Assembly (NCBI RefSeq): GCF_001647545.1
Contig: NZ_LSZH01000002.1
Span: 57,300 to 121,299, forward strand
Reading direction: 5' to 3'
Length of the DNA: 64,000 bases
DNA from: Acinetobacter sp. SFB
GTDB taxonomy: Bacteria > Pseudomonadota > Gammaproteobacteria > Pseudomonadales > Moraxellaceae
In this document: positions 1 to 9,226 of the stretch, in pieces
How the letters are laid out: each line of letters opens with the position of its first letter
Numbering within the stretch: the stretch's first letter is position 1
Made by a program: the position numbers and the translations under genes
The notes under the pieces: generated by a model
Seen by the model: the letters and a program-made list of their open reading frames with translations, nothing else
What the model was told of the DNA's origin: nothing
The model's database searches: none

Positions 1-1
1 T

Positions 2-1039
2 ACCTTACAACGCCTACTTGATGCCTCAGCACAAACCGGTATTGGTATTGTGACTTTAACTGTTGATGATGCAACAGGCTATGGTCGTATTGTGCGTGAA
101 AATGGTCAAATTCAAGCCATTGTCGAACATAAAGACGCCAGCGATGAACAACGTCAAATTAAAGAATTTAATACGGGTATCTACTGTGTCAGTAATGCCA
201 AATTGCATCAATGGTTACCCAAGCTTTCCAATGAAAATGCGCAAGGTGAGTATTACCTGACTGACATTATTGCTATGGCGATTGCAGATGGCTTAGAAGT
301 TGCTTCTGTTGAACCGGACCTTGCTTTTGAAGTTGAAGGGGTCAATGACCGTGTACAACTGGCAAGATTGGAACGTGAATTCCAAGGCGACAAGGCAAAA
401 AAACTCATGCAGCAAGGCGTGCATTTAATCGACCCTGCTCGTTTTGACTTACGTGGTAACTTAAGCGTTGGTCAGGATGTTCGTATTGACATCAATGTGA
501 TCATTGAAGGTGATTGTGAATTTGGTGATGATGTTGAAATTGGTGCAGGCTGTGTGATTAAAAATACGAAAATCGCATCGGGCACCAAAGTTCAGCCTTA
601 TAGTATCTTTGATCATGCTGTAGTGGGGAGCGATGCTCAAATTGGGCCATTTGCACGCTTACGTCCTGGTGCAAAATTGGCAAATGAAGTGCATATCGGC
701 AACTTTGTTGAAGTTAAAAATTCAAGTATTGGACTTGGCTCTAAAGCCAATCACTTCACCTATTTAGGGGATGCAGAAGTCGGTGCAGGTTCAAATATTG
801 GTGCGGGGACCATTACCTGTAACTATGATGGTGCAAATAAATATAAAACGATAATTGGCGATGCTGCTTTTATTGGTTCAAATAGCTCCTTGGTTGCTCC
901 TGTCAGTATTGGCAATGGTGCAACTGTGGGTGCCGGTTCAGTCATCACACACGATGTTGCCGAGAATAGCTTAGCTTTTGAACGTTCAAAACAAGTGGCT
1001 AAAGAAAACTATCAACGCCCCCAAAAATTGAAAAAATAA
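2..1039 (+). CDS. glmU: Bifunctional GlcNAc-1-P uridyltransferase / GlcN-1-P acetyltransferase GlmU (5' end outside window)
   Basis: Makes UDP-GlcNAc in the cytoplasm: acetylates glucosamine-1-phosphate, then couples GlcNAc-1-P to UTP. The frame is open from base 2, so the true start lies upstream; roughly the first quarter of the usual ~454 residues is missing. The visible part begins inside the uridyltransferase domain ([12 protein letters not shown]). It continues into a left-handed beta-helix of hexapeptide repeats, with the acetyltransferase active-site stretch [10 protein letters not shown] and the acetyl-CoA region [11 protein letters not shown]. glmS starts 13 bases after the stop, so the two consecutive steps of UDP-GlcNAc synthesis are probably co-transcribed. 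The product feeds both peptidoglycan and the adjacent capsule cluster. Identity is secure; only the N-terminus is unseen. Confidence 0.97.
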   Translation, partial: TLQRLLDASAQTGIGIVTLTVDDATGYGRIVRENGQIQAIVEHKDASDEQRQIKEFNTGIYCVSNAKLHQWLPKLSNENAQGEYYLTDIIAMAIADGLEVASVEPDLAFEVEGVNDRVQLARLEREFQGDKAKKLMQQGVHLIDPARFDLRGNLSVGQDVRIDINVIIEGDCEFGDDVEIGAGCVIKNTKIASGTKVQPYSIFDHAVVGSDAQIGPFARLRPGAKLANEVHIGNFVEVKNSSIGLGSKANHFTYLGDAEVGAGSNIGAGTITCNYDGANKYKTIIGDAAFIGSNSSLVAPVSIGNGATVGAGSVITHDVAENSLAFERSKQVAKENYQRPQKLKK

Positions 1040-1052
1040 GAGGATTATAAAT

Positions 1053-2891
1053 ATGTGCGGAATTGTCGGTGGCGTTGCTGAACGTAATATTAGCAATATT
1101 TTAATTGAAGGCTTAAAACGTCTTGAGTACCGTGGTTATGATTCAGCAGGTATGGCGCTGATTAGTGGCGGCCATGTTCTGCGTGAACGTCGTGTCGGTA
1201 AAGTCGTCAACCTGGAACAGGCAGTCGCTGAAGCTGACATTCAAGGTTCACTCGGTATTGCCCACACCCGTTGGGCAACGCATGGCAAACCGACTGAAAA
1301 TAATGCTCATCCGCATATTTCAGGCACGGTAGCTGTGGTTCATAACGGTATCATCGAAAACTATCAAGAACTTAAAGATGATCTTGAAGCACTCGGTTAT
1401 GTGTTTACTTCACAAACAGATACGGAAGTGGTGGCACATTTAGTCAATGATGCATTGCAATCGGCGACTAACCTGTTAACTGCAGTACAGCAAGTCGTTC
1501 CGCAGCTTAAAGGTGCGTATGCTCTCGGGATTGTACATACCGATTATCCTGATGAATTGATTACCGTTCGTGAAGGCTCGCCACTAGTGATTGGTGTCGG
1601 GATTGGTGAAAACTTTATCAGTTCGGATCAATTGGCGTTACTTCCCATTACCAACCGCTTTATTTACCTCGAAGAAGGTGATATTGCGCGTTTAACTCGT
1701 AATAGCATTGAAATATTTGTAGATGGTCAATTGGTTCAGCGTTCTGTGAAAGAATTGGATGCCACGGTAAGCAATGCTTCTAAAGGTGAATACAAACACT
1801 ACATGCTCAAAGAAATTTATGAGCAGCCAGAAGCGATCCAGCAAACCATTTCCCAGGCATTAAATGGCAATGTTTTGCGTGAAGATTTCTTAAAAAATGC
1901 TGTCGTTGATTTTGAAAAAATTCAACAGGTACAAATCATTGCCTGTGGTACCAGCTACCATGCGGGGATGATCGCAAAATACTGGTTCGAGCAACTGATT
2001 GATTTACCGTGCCAGGTTGAAATTGCCAGTGAATTCCGCTATCGCACCCCTGTGATTGTAAATAACACACTCTATGTGTGTATTTCACAGTCAGGTGAAA
2101 CGGCCGATACTTTGGCTGCGCTTCGTGATACGCAAAAACGTGCTGTTGCAAAAAATTTAAACATTGCAACCTTGACCATTTGTAATGTTGCAACCTCTTC
2201 AATGATTCGTGAAACCAACCATAGTCTACTGACGTTGGCTGGGCCAGAAATTGGGGTTGCATCGACTAAAGCTTTCACTACGCAACTTGCCGCACTCATG
2301 TTGTTGGTTTTAAAAATTGGGCAAGTGAAGCAAAGTATTACTGCTGAAAAAACCACGGCGATCATTACCGACTTATGGCATGTGCCGAAAGTCATTTTAG
2401 ATACTCTGCAAAAAGATAAAGATATTTTGCGCTTATCTGAACTTTTTGTAGAAAAACAACACTGCTTATTCTTGGGTCGTGGTACAGAGTTCCCTATTGC
2501 ACTTGAAGGCGCTTTGAAACTGAAAGAAATTTCGTATATCCATGCTGAAGGTTATGCCGCAGGTGAACTGAAACATGGTCCACTGGCATTGGTCGATAAT
2601 GACATGCCTGTGGTGATTCTTGCACCTCAAGATGACATGCTGGATAAACTCAAATCCAATATGGAAGAAGTTCAAGCCCGCGGTGGTGAGTTATTTGTAT
2701 TTGCCGATGAAAACAGTGGAATTAAAGGAAAAGACCGTCAACACGTGGTACATGTCCCAAGTATCAGTCCGATCCTTGCTCCAATTGTTTACAGTATCCC
2801 GGTGCAACTACTGTCTTACCATGTAGCCGTATTGCGTGGTACCGATGTTGACCAGCCACGTAACTTGGCAAAATCGGTCACTGTAGAATAA
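1053..2891 (+). CDS. glmS: Glutamine--fructose-6-phosphate aminotransferase (isomerizing)
   Basis: Converts fructose-6-phosphate and glutamine to glucosamine-6-phosphate, the committed step to UDP-GlcNAc. The protein begins MCGIVGG, so Cys2 becomes the N-terminal glutaminase nucleophile after Met removal. RLEYRGYDSAG follows in the Ntn-hydrolase domain. Two SIS sugar-isomerase domains carry ACGTSYHAG, SQSGETADT and a KLKEISYIHAEGYAAGELKHG stretch, and the C-terminus ends PRNLAKSVTVE as in the family. Its 612 residues match the usual length. A GAGG ribosome-binding site lies about nine bases before the ATG. A hairpin with a U-tract follows the stop. No glmS ribozyme is expected in this group and none was seen. 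Confidence 0.98.
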   Translation: MCGIVGGVAERNISNILIEGLKRLEYRGYDSAGMALISGGHVLRERRVGKVVNLEQAVAEADIQGSLGIAHTRWATHGKPTENNAHPHISGTVAVVHNGIIENYQELKDDLEALGYVFTSQTDTEVVAHLVNDALQSATNLLTAVQQVVPQLKGAYALGIVHTDYPDELITVREGSPLVIGVGIGENFISSDQLALLPITNRFIYLEEGDIARLTRNSIEIFVDGQLVQRSVKELDATVSNASKGEYKHYMLKEIYEQPEAIQQTISQALNGNVLREDFLKNAVVDFEKIQQVQIIACGTSYHAGMIAKYWFEQLIDLPCQVEIASEFRYRTPVIVNNTLYVCISQSGETADTLAALRDTQKRAVAKNLNIATLTICNVATSSMIRETNHSLLTLAGPEIGVASTKAFTTQLAALMLLVLKIGQVKQSITAEKTTAIITDLWHVPKVILDTLQKDKDILRLSELFVEKQHCLFLGRGTEFPIALEGALKLKEISYIHAEGYAAGELKHGPLALVDNDMPVVILAPQDDMLDKLKSNMEEVQARGGELFVFADENSGIKGKDRQHVVHVPSISPILAPIVYSIPVQLLSYHVAVLRGTDVDQPRNLAKSVTVE

Positions 2892-2910
2892 AGATTCATT
2901 TAATATATAA

Positions 2911-2938
2911 GAGGCTGGTAAAAACCGGCCTTTTCTTT
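2911..2938 (+). terminator. Rho-independent terminator after glmS
   Basis: An eight-base-pair stem (AGGCTGGT pairing with ACCGGCCT, one G-U wobble) with a short A-rich loop is followed by TTTTCTTT. It lies between the glmS stop and the pgm start and may partly uncouple the two. Confidence 0.75.
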
Positions 2939-2955
2939 ATAGTGAGAAAATAAAA

Positions 2956-4326
2956 ATGACGCAACTGACGTGTTTTAAAGCCTATGATATTCGTGGCAAG
3001 CTTGGCAGCGAATTGAATGAAGACATTGCCTATAAAATTGGCCGTGCTTATGGCCAGATTTATCAACCAAAATCAGTCGTCATTGGTTGTGATATCCGCT
3101 TAAGCAGTGAAGCATTGAAACAAGCCACCATCAAAGGCCTCAATGATGGGGGCGTCAATGTTCTTGACTTGGGCATGACCGGTACAGAAGAAGTCTATTT
3201 CGGCGCTTTCCATTTGGATGTACAAGGGGGTATCGAAATTACCGCCAGCCATAATCCAATGGATTATAACGGCATGAAACTGGTGCGTGAAAATGCACGC
3301 CCCATTAGTGCCGACACCGGACTTAAACAGATTCAAGCTTTGGCAGAAGCAGAAAACTTTACTGAGGTTGCAAAAAAAGGTACCACTCAAAATTACAATA
3401 TTCTGCCTGAATTTATTGAACATTTGATGATTTACATCGACCCGACCAAAATCAGCCCAATGAAATTAGTGATGAATGCGGGTAATGGTGCAGCAGGTCA
3501 TGTGGTCAATGCCATTGAAGAAAAATTTAAACAGCTGCATATTCCGGTTGAATTTATCAAAATCAACAATCAAGCTGATGGAACTTTTCCGAATGGTATT
3601 CCTAACCCGATTTTAATTGAAAACCGTGATAGTACCCGTGATTCAGTCATTCAGCATCAAGCAGATATGGGCATTGCCTGGGATGGTGACTTCGATCGTT
3701 GCTTCTTGTTTGATGAAAAAGGTCAGTTTATTGAAGGCTATTATATTGTTGGCCTACTTGCACAAGCCTTCTTGCTGAAGCAGCCTGGGGAAAAAGTTGT
3801 TCATGACCCTCGCCTGGTTTGGAACACCTTAGATGTGGTCGAGCAATATCAAGGTACTGCGGTGCAATCAAAATCAGGGCATGCCTTCATTAAAGATGTG
3901 ATGCGTGAGCACAATGCAGTTTACGGTGGTGAGATGAGTGCGCATCATTATTTCCGTGATTTCGCCTATTGTGATAGTGGCATGATTCCGTGGTTACTGG
4001 CGGTTGTGGTTTTATCTGAAACCAAACAATCATTATCCAGTCTGGTCGAAGAGATGATTGCGAAATTCCCTTGTTCAGGTGAAATCAACTTTAAAGTTGT
4101 AGATACTCAAACCACCATTCAAAAACTTTTTGATCATTATGCCGATCAAAAGCCAGCAATTGACAAAACGGATGGCGTTAGTCTGGACTTTGGTGCATGG
4201 CGTTTTAATGTGCGTGCTTCAAATACCGAACCGCTATTACGTTTAAATATCGAAAGCCGCCGCGACAAAAATCCAAAACCGATGCAAGACTATGTGGATG
4301 AATTAACTTTACTCATTCAAAGTTAA
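2956..4326 (+). CDS. pgm: Phosphomannomutase/phosphoglucomutase
   Basis: Interconverts hexose-1- and hexose-6-phosphates, supplying Glc-1-P to GalU for UDP-Glc and the sugars derived from it. Seen in the sequence: the phosphoserine loop [15 protein letters not shown] near residue 98, the magnesium-binding DGDFDRC near residue 245, the sugar-binding [10 protein letters not shown] near residue 325, and the phosphate-binding [14 protein letters not shown] near the C-terminus. The length of 456 residues fits the AlgC/ManB class. In Acinetobacter pgm marks the end of the K locus and faces the capsule operon. Here it converges with gne1 across a bidirectional terminator. The usual neighbour lldP is not present; glmS precedes it. 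Confidence 0.95.
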   Translation: MTQLTCFKAYDIRGKLGSELNEDIAYKIGRAYGQIYQPKSVVIGCDIRLSSEALKQATIKGLNDGGVNVLDLGMTGTEEVYFGAFHLDVQGGIEITASHNPMDYNGMKLVRENARPISADTGLKQIQALAEAENFTEVAKKGTTQNYNILPEFIEHLMIYIDPTKISPMKLVMNAGNGAAGHVVNAIEEKFKQLHIPVEFIKINNQADGTFPNGIPNPILIENRDSTRDSVIQHQADMGIAWDGDFDRCFLFDEKGQFIEGYYIVGLLAQAFLLKQPGEKVVHDPRLVWNTLDVVEQYQGTAVQSKSGHAFIKDVMREHNAVYGGEMSAHHYFRDFAYCDSGMIPWLLAVVVLSETKQSLSSLVEEMIAKFPCSGEINFKVVDTQTTIQKLFDHYADQKPAIDKTDGVSLDFGAWRFNVRASNTEPLLRLNIESRRDKNPKPMQDYVDELTLLIQS

Positions 4327-4341
4327 TTTAATTGGAGCAAT

Positions 4342-4370
4342 AAAAGGGAGCCTATAAGCTCCCCTTTTTA
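4342..4370. terminator. Bidirectional terminator between pgm and gne1
   Basis: A-rich and T-rich flanks surround a GGGAGC/GCTCCC stem with a short loop in the 54-base gap between two converging genes. It can end both the pgm transcript and the long capsule operon on the minus strand. Confidence 0.75.
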
Positions 4371-4380
4371 TTTAGATGAT

Positions 4381-5400
4381 TTAGTTTTGATAACCCGTTG
4401 GGTTTTGCTTTTGCCAGTTCCAACTGTCCGCCAACATATCTTCCAAGCCATATTGGGGTGTCCAACCGAGTTCGGCCACTGCACGTGCATTATCGGCAAA
4501 CGAGGTGGCTACATCCCCTTCACGGCGAGGTTCAATGCTATATGCCACTGGAACATTATTGACCCGCTCAAATGTCTTTACCACGTCCAACACCGAAGAA
4601 CCCTGACCTGTGCCAATATTCCAGGCACGACAACCTTGAGTATTTAGACGGTTATTCAAGGCACATAAATGCGCATTGGCCAAATCGACCACATGGATAT
4701 AATCACGCACTCCGGTGCCATCAACGGTATTGTAATCATTGCCATAAATGGCTAGTTTTTCGCGACGGCCTACTGCCACCTGAGTCACATAAGGCATCAG
4801 GTTATTGGGAATCCCGTGTGGGTCTTCGCCAATGCGACCACTTTTATGTGCCCCGACTGGATTAAAATAACGCAGTAAGGCAATCGACCAACGCTCATCA
4901 GCAACTGCTAGTTTTTGCAACAGCTGTTCAACCATCAGTTTGGTATAACCATAATTATTACTTGGCATACCTGTAGGCATCTCTTCATTCAAGGGAGATA
5001 TATTGGCTTCATCATAAACTGTTGCAGATGAACTAAAAACCAAATTAAAGACTTCGGCCCGCTCCATTGCTCTGACCAGGCTAATCGAACCTGCAATATT
5101 ATTGTCAAAATAGGTTAAAGGAATTTGCTGACTTTCACCTACAGCTTTTAAACCGGCAAAATGAATGACGGCATCAATTTGATGTCCAGCAAAGACAGTA
5201 TCCAAAGTTTGCGCATCTCGAATATCACCTTCGACAAAGGTCAAATTTTTACCCGTCAACTGTTGCACACGGTGAAGAGACTCTTCGGAACTGTTGCAAA
5301 GATTATCCAGAACCACAACCTCATGCCCTGCATTTAACAATTCAACACAAGTATGCGAACCGATATAGCCGGCCCCGCCTGTCACTAAAATTTTAGCCAT
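4381..5400 (-). CDS. gne1: UDP-glucose/UDP-GlcNAc 4-epimerase Gne1 (GalE type)
   Basis: Short-chain dehydrogenase-fold epimerase interconverting UDP-Glc/UDP-Gal, and in this genus probably UDP-GlcNAc/UDP-GalNAc. The NAD-binding GGAGYIGSH lies at residues 8-16. SSSATVYD supplies the catalytic Ser/Thr, and YGYTKLMVE supplies the Tyr-X3-Lys pair. Its 339 residues match GalE. It is the last gene of the capsule operon and overlaps the end of gpi by eight bases, showing translational coupling. Which epimer the strain's capsule uses cannot be told from sequence alone. Confidence 0.93.
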   Translation of the reverse strand: MAKILVTGGAGYIGSHTCVELLNAGHEVVVLDNLCNSSEESLHRVQQLTGKNLTFVEGDIRDAQTLDTVFAGHQIDAVIHFAGLKAVGESQQIPLTYFDNNIAGSISLVRAMERAEVFNLVFSSSATVYDEANISPLNEEMPTGMPSNNYGYTKLMVEQLLQKLAVADERWSIALLRYFNPVGAHKSGRIGEDPHGIPNNLMPYVTQVAVGRREKLAIYGNDYNTVDGTGVRDYIHVVDLANAHLCALNNRLNTQGCRAWNIGTGQGSSVLDVVKTFERVNNVPVAYSIEPRREGDVATSFADNARAVAELGWTPQYGLEDMLADSWNWQKQNPTGYQN

Positions 5401-7066
5401 TCTTTTTTCCCAATAATATCTGGATTAAACCTTGAGTAGAGGCGTCTAAACGTGAAATATCCTGCACTTCCCCGTTTAAAATCGGTAACAGCTGATTGGC
5501 AATTTCCTTGCCTTTTTCAACACCCCATTGATCGAATGGATTGATATTCCAAAGTACAGACTGTACGAACACCTTGTGCTCATACATGGCAATCAGCATA
5601 CCGAGGCTATAAGGATTCAATTCTTGTAGCAAGATGGTGGTGCTGGGCTGATTACCGCTATATTGCTGATACAGAGGCAAAGACTCGAGTTCTGCTTGAT
5701 CAAGTGCCTGATTACCAAATGCCAATAAGCGTGACTGTGCTAAGCAATTCGACAATGCTAAATGGTGCTGCTCAATCAAGGCATCAGCATTTTCTGCATA
5801 GGTAAACTGATTGGAGTTATAACGTTGCACCGGGGCAATAAAGTCACAACTCACCGCCTGTGTGCCTTGATGTAATAATTGATAAAAGGCATGTTGGGCA
5901 TTGGGTCCCACTTCACCCCAGACAATCGGGCAGGTATCTAATTGTACTTTTTCACCATTGCGCTGAATCGACTTACCATTCGATTCCATTTCTAGCTGTT
6001 GCAAATAAGAGGCAAAGTATTTCAAGCGGCCATCATAAGGCAGTACTGCATGGGTTTGAATATCAAGAAAGTTATTGTTCCAAACCCCAAGCAGGCCCAT
6101 CAGTACCGGAATATTTTGATTTAAAGGTGCGGTTTGGAAATGTTGATCAATCGCATGCGCACCGGCAAGCAATTGCTTGAAACCTTCCACCCCGATGGTT
6201 AAAGAGATTGGCAAACCAATACATGACCAGAGAGAATAACGTCCTCCGACCCAGTCCCAAAGTAGAAACTGGTTTTCCTCGGCAATGCCCCACTCCGTCA
6301 TTTTTTCAGGTTTGGTCGAAATACCGACAAAATGATGTTTCAGCATCTGACTATGTTGACCAAAGGCTTTTTCCAGCCACAAACGCGCTGTTTGGGCATT
6401 GGACAAGGTATCGATGGTGCCGAAGGACTTGGAAGAAATAATAAATAAAGTGGTTTCTGGACGCAGTTTGTGCAAGAGCTCGGACAACTGACTGCCATCA
6501 ATGGTTGACACAAAATGGACATCCAGGGATTTTACAGTCGCCTGCTTAAAATCCGATAAAGCTTGCGTTACCATCAATGGCCCAAGGTCTGATCCCCCCA
6601 CCCCGATATTGACCACATCCTGAATCACTTCACCAGTTGCCCCGCGACATTGTCCTGCATGGATTTTTTCCACCAGACTAAACATGCGTTGTAACTGTTC
6701 ATGCACCTGACCTGAAAGTTGTGAATGTACTTGATCATTTTCAGGCAGCCGCAATGCCCAATGCATGGCTGCACGCTGTTCAGTGTAATTAATCTGTTGT
6801 TCGGAAAAAAATTTCTTAATCCACTGCCCTAAGTTTTGGGTTTCAGCAAACTCAATCAAATGATCTAATACACTTTGATCAATACGATGTTTACTAAAAT
6901 CAACTACAAGCTGTTCAAATACGACTGAAAATTTTTCGAAACGCTGCTCATCTTGTGCAAACAGGTTATTTAAATGTAGTTTCTGAAATTGTTGTTTTAA
7001 ATGTTCAAGCGTCGTTAAAATAGGCTGCTCTTCATTGAGAGCAAAAGGCTGAATTGGCTGAGTCAT
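5393..7066 (-). CDS. pgi: Glucose-6-phosphate isomerase
   Basis: Interconverts glucose-6-P and fructose-6-P; called gpi in Acinetobacter K-locus nomenclature. Here it links central metabolism to capsule precursors. Signatures include [13 protein letters not shown] (read as [10 protein letters not shown]), the phosphate-binding SKSFGTIDT, and the C-terminal region [13 protein letters not shown], which carries the catalytic lysine. Its 557 residues fit the bacterial enzyme. It sits between ugd (start abutting the ugd stop) and gne1 (eight-base overlap) in the conserved downstream block of the capsule operon. Nothing unusual was seen. Confidence 0.96.
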   Translation of the reverse strand: MTQPIQPFALNEEQPILTTLEHLKQQFQKLHLNNLFAQDEQRFEKFSVVFEQLVVDFSKHRIDQSVLDHLIEFAETQNLGQWIKKFFSEQQINYTEQRAAMHWALRLPENDQVHSQLSGQVHEQLQRMFSLVEKIHAGQCRGATGEVIQDVVNIGVGGSDLGPLMVTQALSDFKQATVKSLDVHFVSTIDGSQLSELLHKLRPETTLFIISSKSFGTIDTLSNAQTARLWLEKAFGQHSQMLKHHFVGISTKPEKMTEWGIAEENQFLLWDWVGGRYSLWSCIGLPISLTIGVEGFKQLLAGAHAIDQHFQTAPLNQNIPVLMGLLGVWNNNFLDIQTHAVLPYDGRLKYFASYLQQLEMESNGKSIQRNGEKVQLDTCPIVWGEVGPNAQHAFYQLLHQGTQAVSCDFIAPVQRYNSNQFTYAENADALIEQHHLALSNCLAQSRLLAFGNQALDQAELESLPLYQQYSGNQPSTTILLQELNPYSLGMLIAMYEHKVFVQSVLWNINPFDQWGVEKGKEIANQLLPILNGEVQDISRLDASTQGLIQILLGKKNG

Positions 7067-8322
7067 TAGCGTCCTACTCCCATATAAGCAAAGCCTTGTG
7101 CCTTCACATAAGCCGGATCAAAAATATTACGCCCATCTAAAATTAATGGATGTTGCATGGTATGTAATAATTTTCTGTAGTCTGGACTCCAATATTGTTT
7201 CCAGGCGGTGAGTAAACACAATGCATGGGCATTTTGCACTGCTTTATACTGATCATTACATAAGATCAGATCATCCCGCTGCCCATACAAGGCTTCTATT
7301 TCAGCCAATGCTTGTGGGTCATGCAGTTGAACTACCACGTCTTGTGCCCATAAGGCTTCCAGCATCACATGGATCGGCGATTGCTGAATCCGTGAAGTAT
7401 TTTCTTTAAAGGATGCGCCCCAAATAGCGACAGTTTTGCCTTTTAGATCACCTTGGAAATAATTCCATAATTTTCTGAACAACAGCTCTTTTTGTTGCTG
7501 ATTAATTTCCCACACTTGCGCCAAAAGCTGACTTTTCACCCCACTTCCAGACACGGTATGAGATAAAGTTAAAATATCATGCGAGAAATTTTCACCACCA
7601 AAACCGGCACCCGGACTTAAATAAGACAGGCCAATGCGACTGTCTGCGCCCATCCCCTGACGCACATGCTCAATATCGATGCCTAATTTTTCTGCGACCA
7701 TGGCCAAATCATTAATATAGCTAATACGGGTGGCCAACATCCCTGAAATACTCAACTTGGTAAATTCAGCATCCAAAATTGGCATAAATAAATAATTTTG
7801 CTCTAGGGGAAATAAAGGACGCATTAATTCCTTAATTTTTAAGCGCGCAGAGTCTTGGGTTAAACCGACAATCAGTTGTTTGGCTTGGGTTAGGCTGACT
7901 AGAGCGTTGCCTTCCTGCACGGTATCCGGCAAATAGACCCATTCATCTTGAGCAAGAATCTGCTGAAATTTCTCTGTGCTGTGTAGTCCCAAAGTAGAGG
8001 CATTAATCATTAACTTTGGATGAATAATCGCACGCTGTTGTAATTGTGCTAAAAGTTCTAGTCCTGCCTGTTCTTCTGTCGGGCTAAAACTGAATAAATA
8101 GGTATCGATATCTAAGGGCAGATCAATAAATTCACAAAATTTTAAAAATCCGCTGCGCACTTGTTTTTTTAATAGATGATTAACCGATTCATCTTGAAAG
8201 TAATGGGCCTGCTGGCGCAAATCTGGACAGCTATCGCACCAATAGACTTGATGTCCACATTCAGCCAATAAGGCGGCCATCACACCGGCATATAATGTTT
8301 TTCCGAATACTGAGACCTTCAT
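7066..8322 (-). CDS. ugd: UDP-glucose 6-dehydrogenase-like protein (Ugd), divergent, catalytic Cys absent
   Basis: By position and overall similarity this is the Acinetobacter K-locus ugd, expected to oxidise UDP-Glc to UDP-GlcA. It shows the three-domain UDPG/GDP-mannose dehydrogenase layout: an N-terminal Rossmann fold, the central helix with [19 protein letters not shown], and a C-terminal [12 protein letters not shown] region. Several hallmark residues are changed. The nucleotide loop is GKTLYAG rather than GxGYVG. The active-site motif that normally reads GGSCFPKD is GGENFSHD (around residue 240), so the catalytic cysteine is replaced. TDD after FK is TSR. The reading frame is intact and the gene is tightly packed between galU and gpi, so it is under selection. 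Either the chemistry differs or the assignment is by descent only. Confidence 0.8.
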   Translation of the reverse strand: MKVSVFGKTLYAGVMAALLAECGHQVYWCDSCPDLRQQAHYFQDESVNHLLKKQVRSGFLKFCEFIDLPLDIDTYLFSFSPTEEQAGLELLAQLQQRAIIHPKLMINASTLGLHSTEKFQQILAQDEWVYLPDTVQEGNALVSLTQAKQLIVGLTQDSARLKIKELMRPLFPLEQNYLFMPILDAEFTKLSISGMLATRISYINDLAMVAEKLGIDIEHVRQGMGADSRIGLSYLSPGAGFGGENFSHDILTLSHTVSGSGVKSQLLAQVWEINQQQKELLFRKLWNYFQGDLKGKTVAIWGASFKENTSRIQQSPIHVMLEALWAQDVVVQLHDPQALAEIEALYGQRDDLILCNDQYKAVQNAHALCLLTAWKQYWSPDYRKLLHTMQHPLILDGRNIFDPAYVKAQGFAYMGVGR

Positions 8323-8336
8323 AATCGCGTTCTTTT

Positions 8337-9212
8337 TTAAAGTAAGAGTTCTTGGATCAGGAGTTTAAAATCTGCACCGAGTTGCGGATGCTCAACCCCA
8401 TAATGCAACACTGCTTTAAGATAGCCGAGCTTGCTGCCACAATCAAAAGTTTGACCTTTCATGCGATAAGCTTCAACCAATTCGGTCTTTTGCAACTCTG
8501 CTATCGCATCGGTCAACTGGATTTCATTTCCCGCACCTTTCGGCGTATTTTCAAGCAGCTGCATAATTTTTGCCGGTAAAACATAACGACCCACCACTGA
8601 AAGATTGGAAGGTGCCGTACCTACTGCCGGTTTTTCAACAATGCCCTGCATTACAATGCTTTCACCTTCATTGGGTGAATGCTTAACATCGACAATGCCA
8701 TATTGATTAACCAAATGATCAGGTACTGCTTCCACCATAATTTGCGCAGCTTTTGATGCATTGAAACGTTGAATCATGAGACTTAGATCATTGATTGGAT
8801 CATGATCTTTGACCAATACATCTGGCAATAAAACAGCAAACGGTTCATTGCCAATCACAGATTTAGCACACAATACTGCATGTCCTAAGCCTAATGGCTG
8901 TGGCTGACGTACACTAATCACACTGATACCGGCAGGTAAAATCTCAGTAATTTCTTTAAGCAGATCAAATTTTTTTTTATGCTCGAGTATTGTTTCCAGC
9001 TCAAAATTACGGTCAAAATAATTTTCAATTGAAGCCTTGGACGAATGAGTCACCAGAATAATTTGTTCAATCCCTGCTGCAACCGCCTCACGTACTACAT
9101 ATTCGATCGCAGGACGGTCAACCACCGTGACCATTTCTTTGGGAATGGATTTACTGGCAGGCAAGAAACGAGTACCCAGACCAGCAACCGGGAGAATGGC
9201 TTTCTTGATCAT
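8337..9212 (-). CDS. galU: UTP--glucose-1-phosphate uridylyltransferase
   Basis: Makes UDP-glucose from UTP and Glc-1-P, the precursor for UDP-Gal and UDP-GlcA. The nucleotidyltransferase signature AGLGTRFLPASKSIPKEM is at the N-terminus, followed by the VEKP motif near residue 190 and GNEIQLTDAI near 232. Three consecutive ATG codons are present. The third (9212) is preferred because it leaves an AGG about seven bases upstream and gives MIKKAILPVAG, 291 residues, the standard length. It lies 14 bases before ugd and 15 after gdr in the operon. Confidence 0.95.
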   Translation of the reverse strand: MIKKAILPVAGLGTRFLPASKSIPKEMVTVVDRPAIEYVVREAVAAGIEQIILVTHSSKASIENYFDRNFELETILEHKKKFDLLKEITEILPAGISVISVRQPQPLGLGHAVLCAKSVIGNEPFAVLLPDVLVKDHDPINDLSLMIQRFNASKAAQIMVEAVPDHLVNQYGIVDVKHSPNEGESIVMQGIVEKPAVGTAPSNLSVVGRYVLPAKIMQLLENTPKGAGNEIQLTDAIAELQKTELVEAYRMKGQTFDCGSKLGYLKAVLHYGVEHPQLGADFKLLIQELLL

Positions 9213-9226
9213 CATCATACCTAACT

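Noticed and set aside
1040..1052. glmS ribozyme or similar leader
   Set aside because: Only 13 bases separate glmU and glmS, leaving no room for the ribozyme, which is a feature of Gram-positive bacteria.
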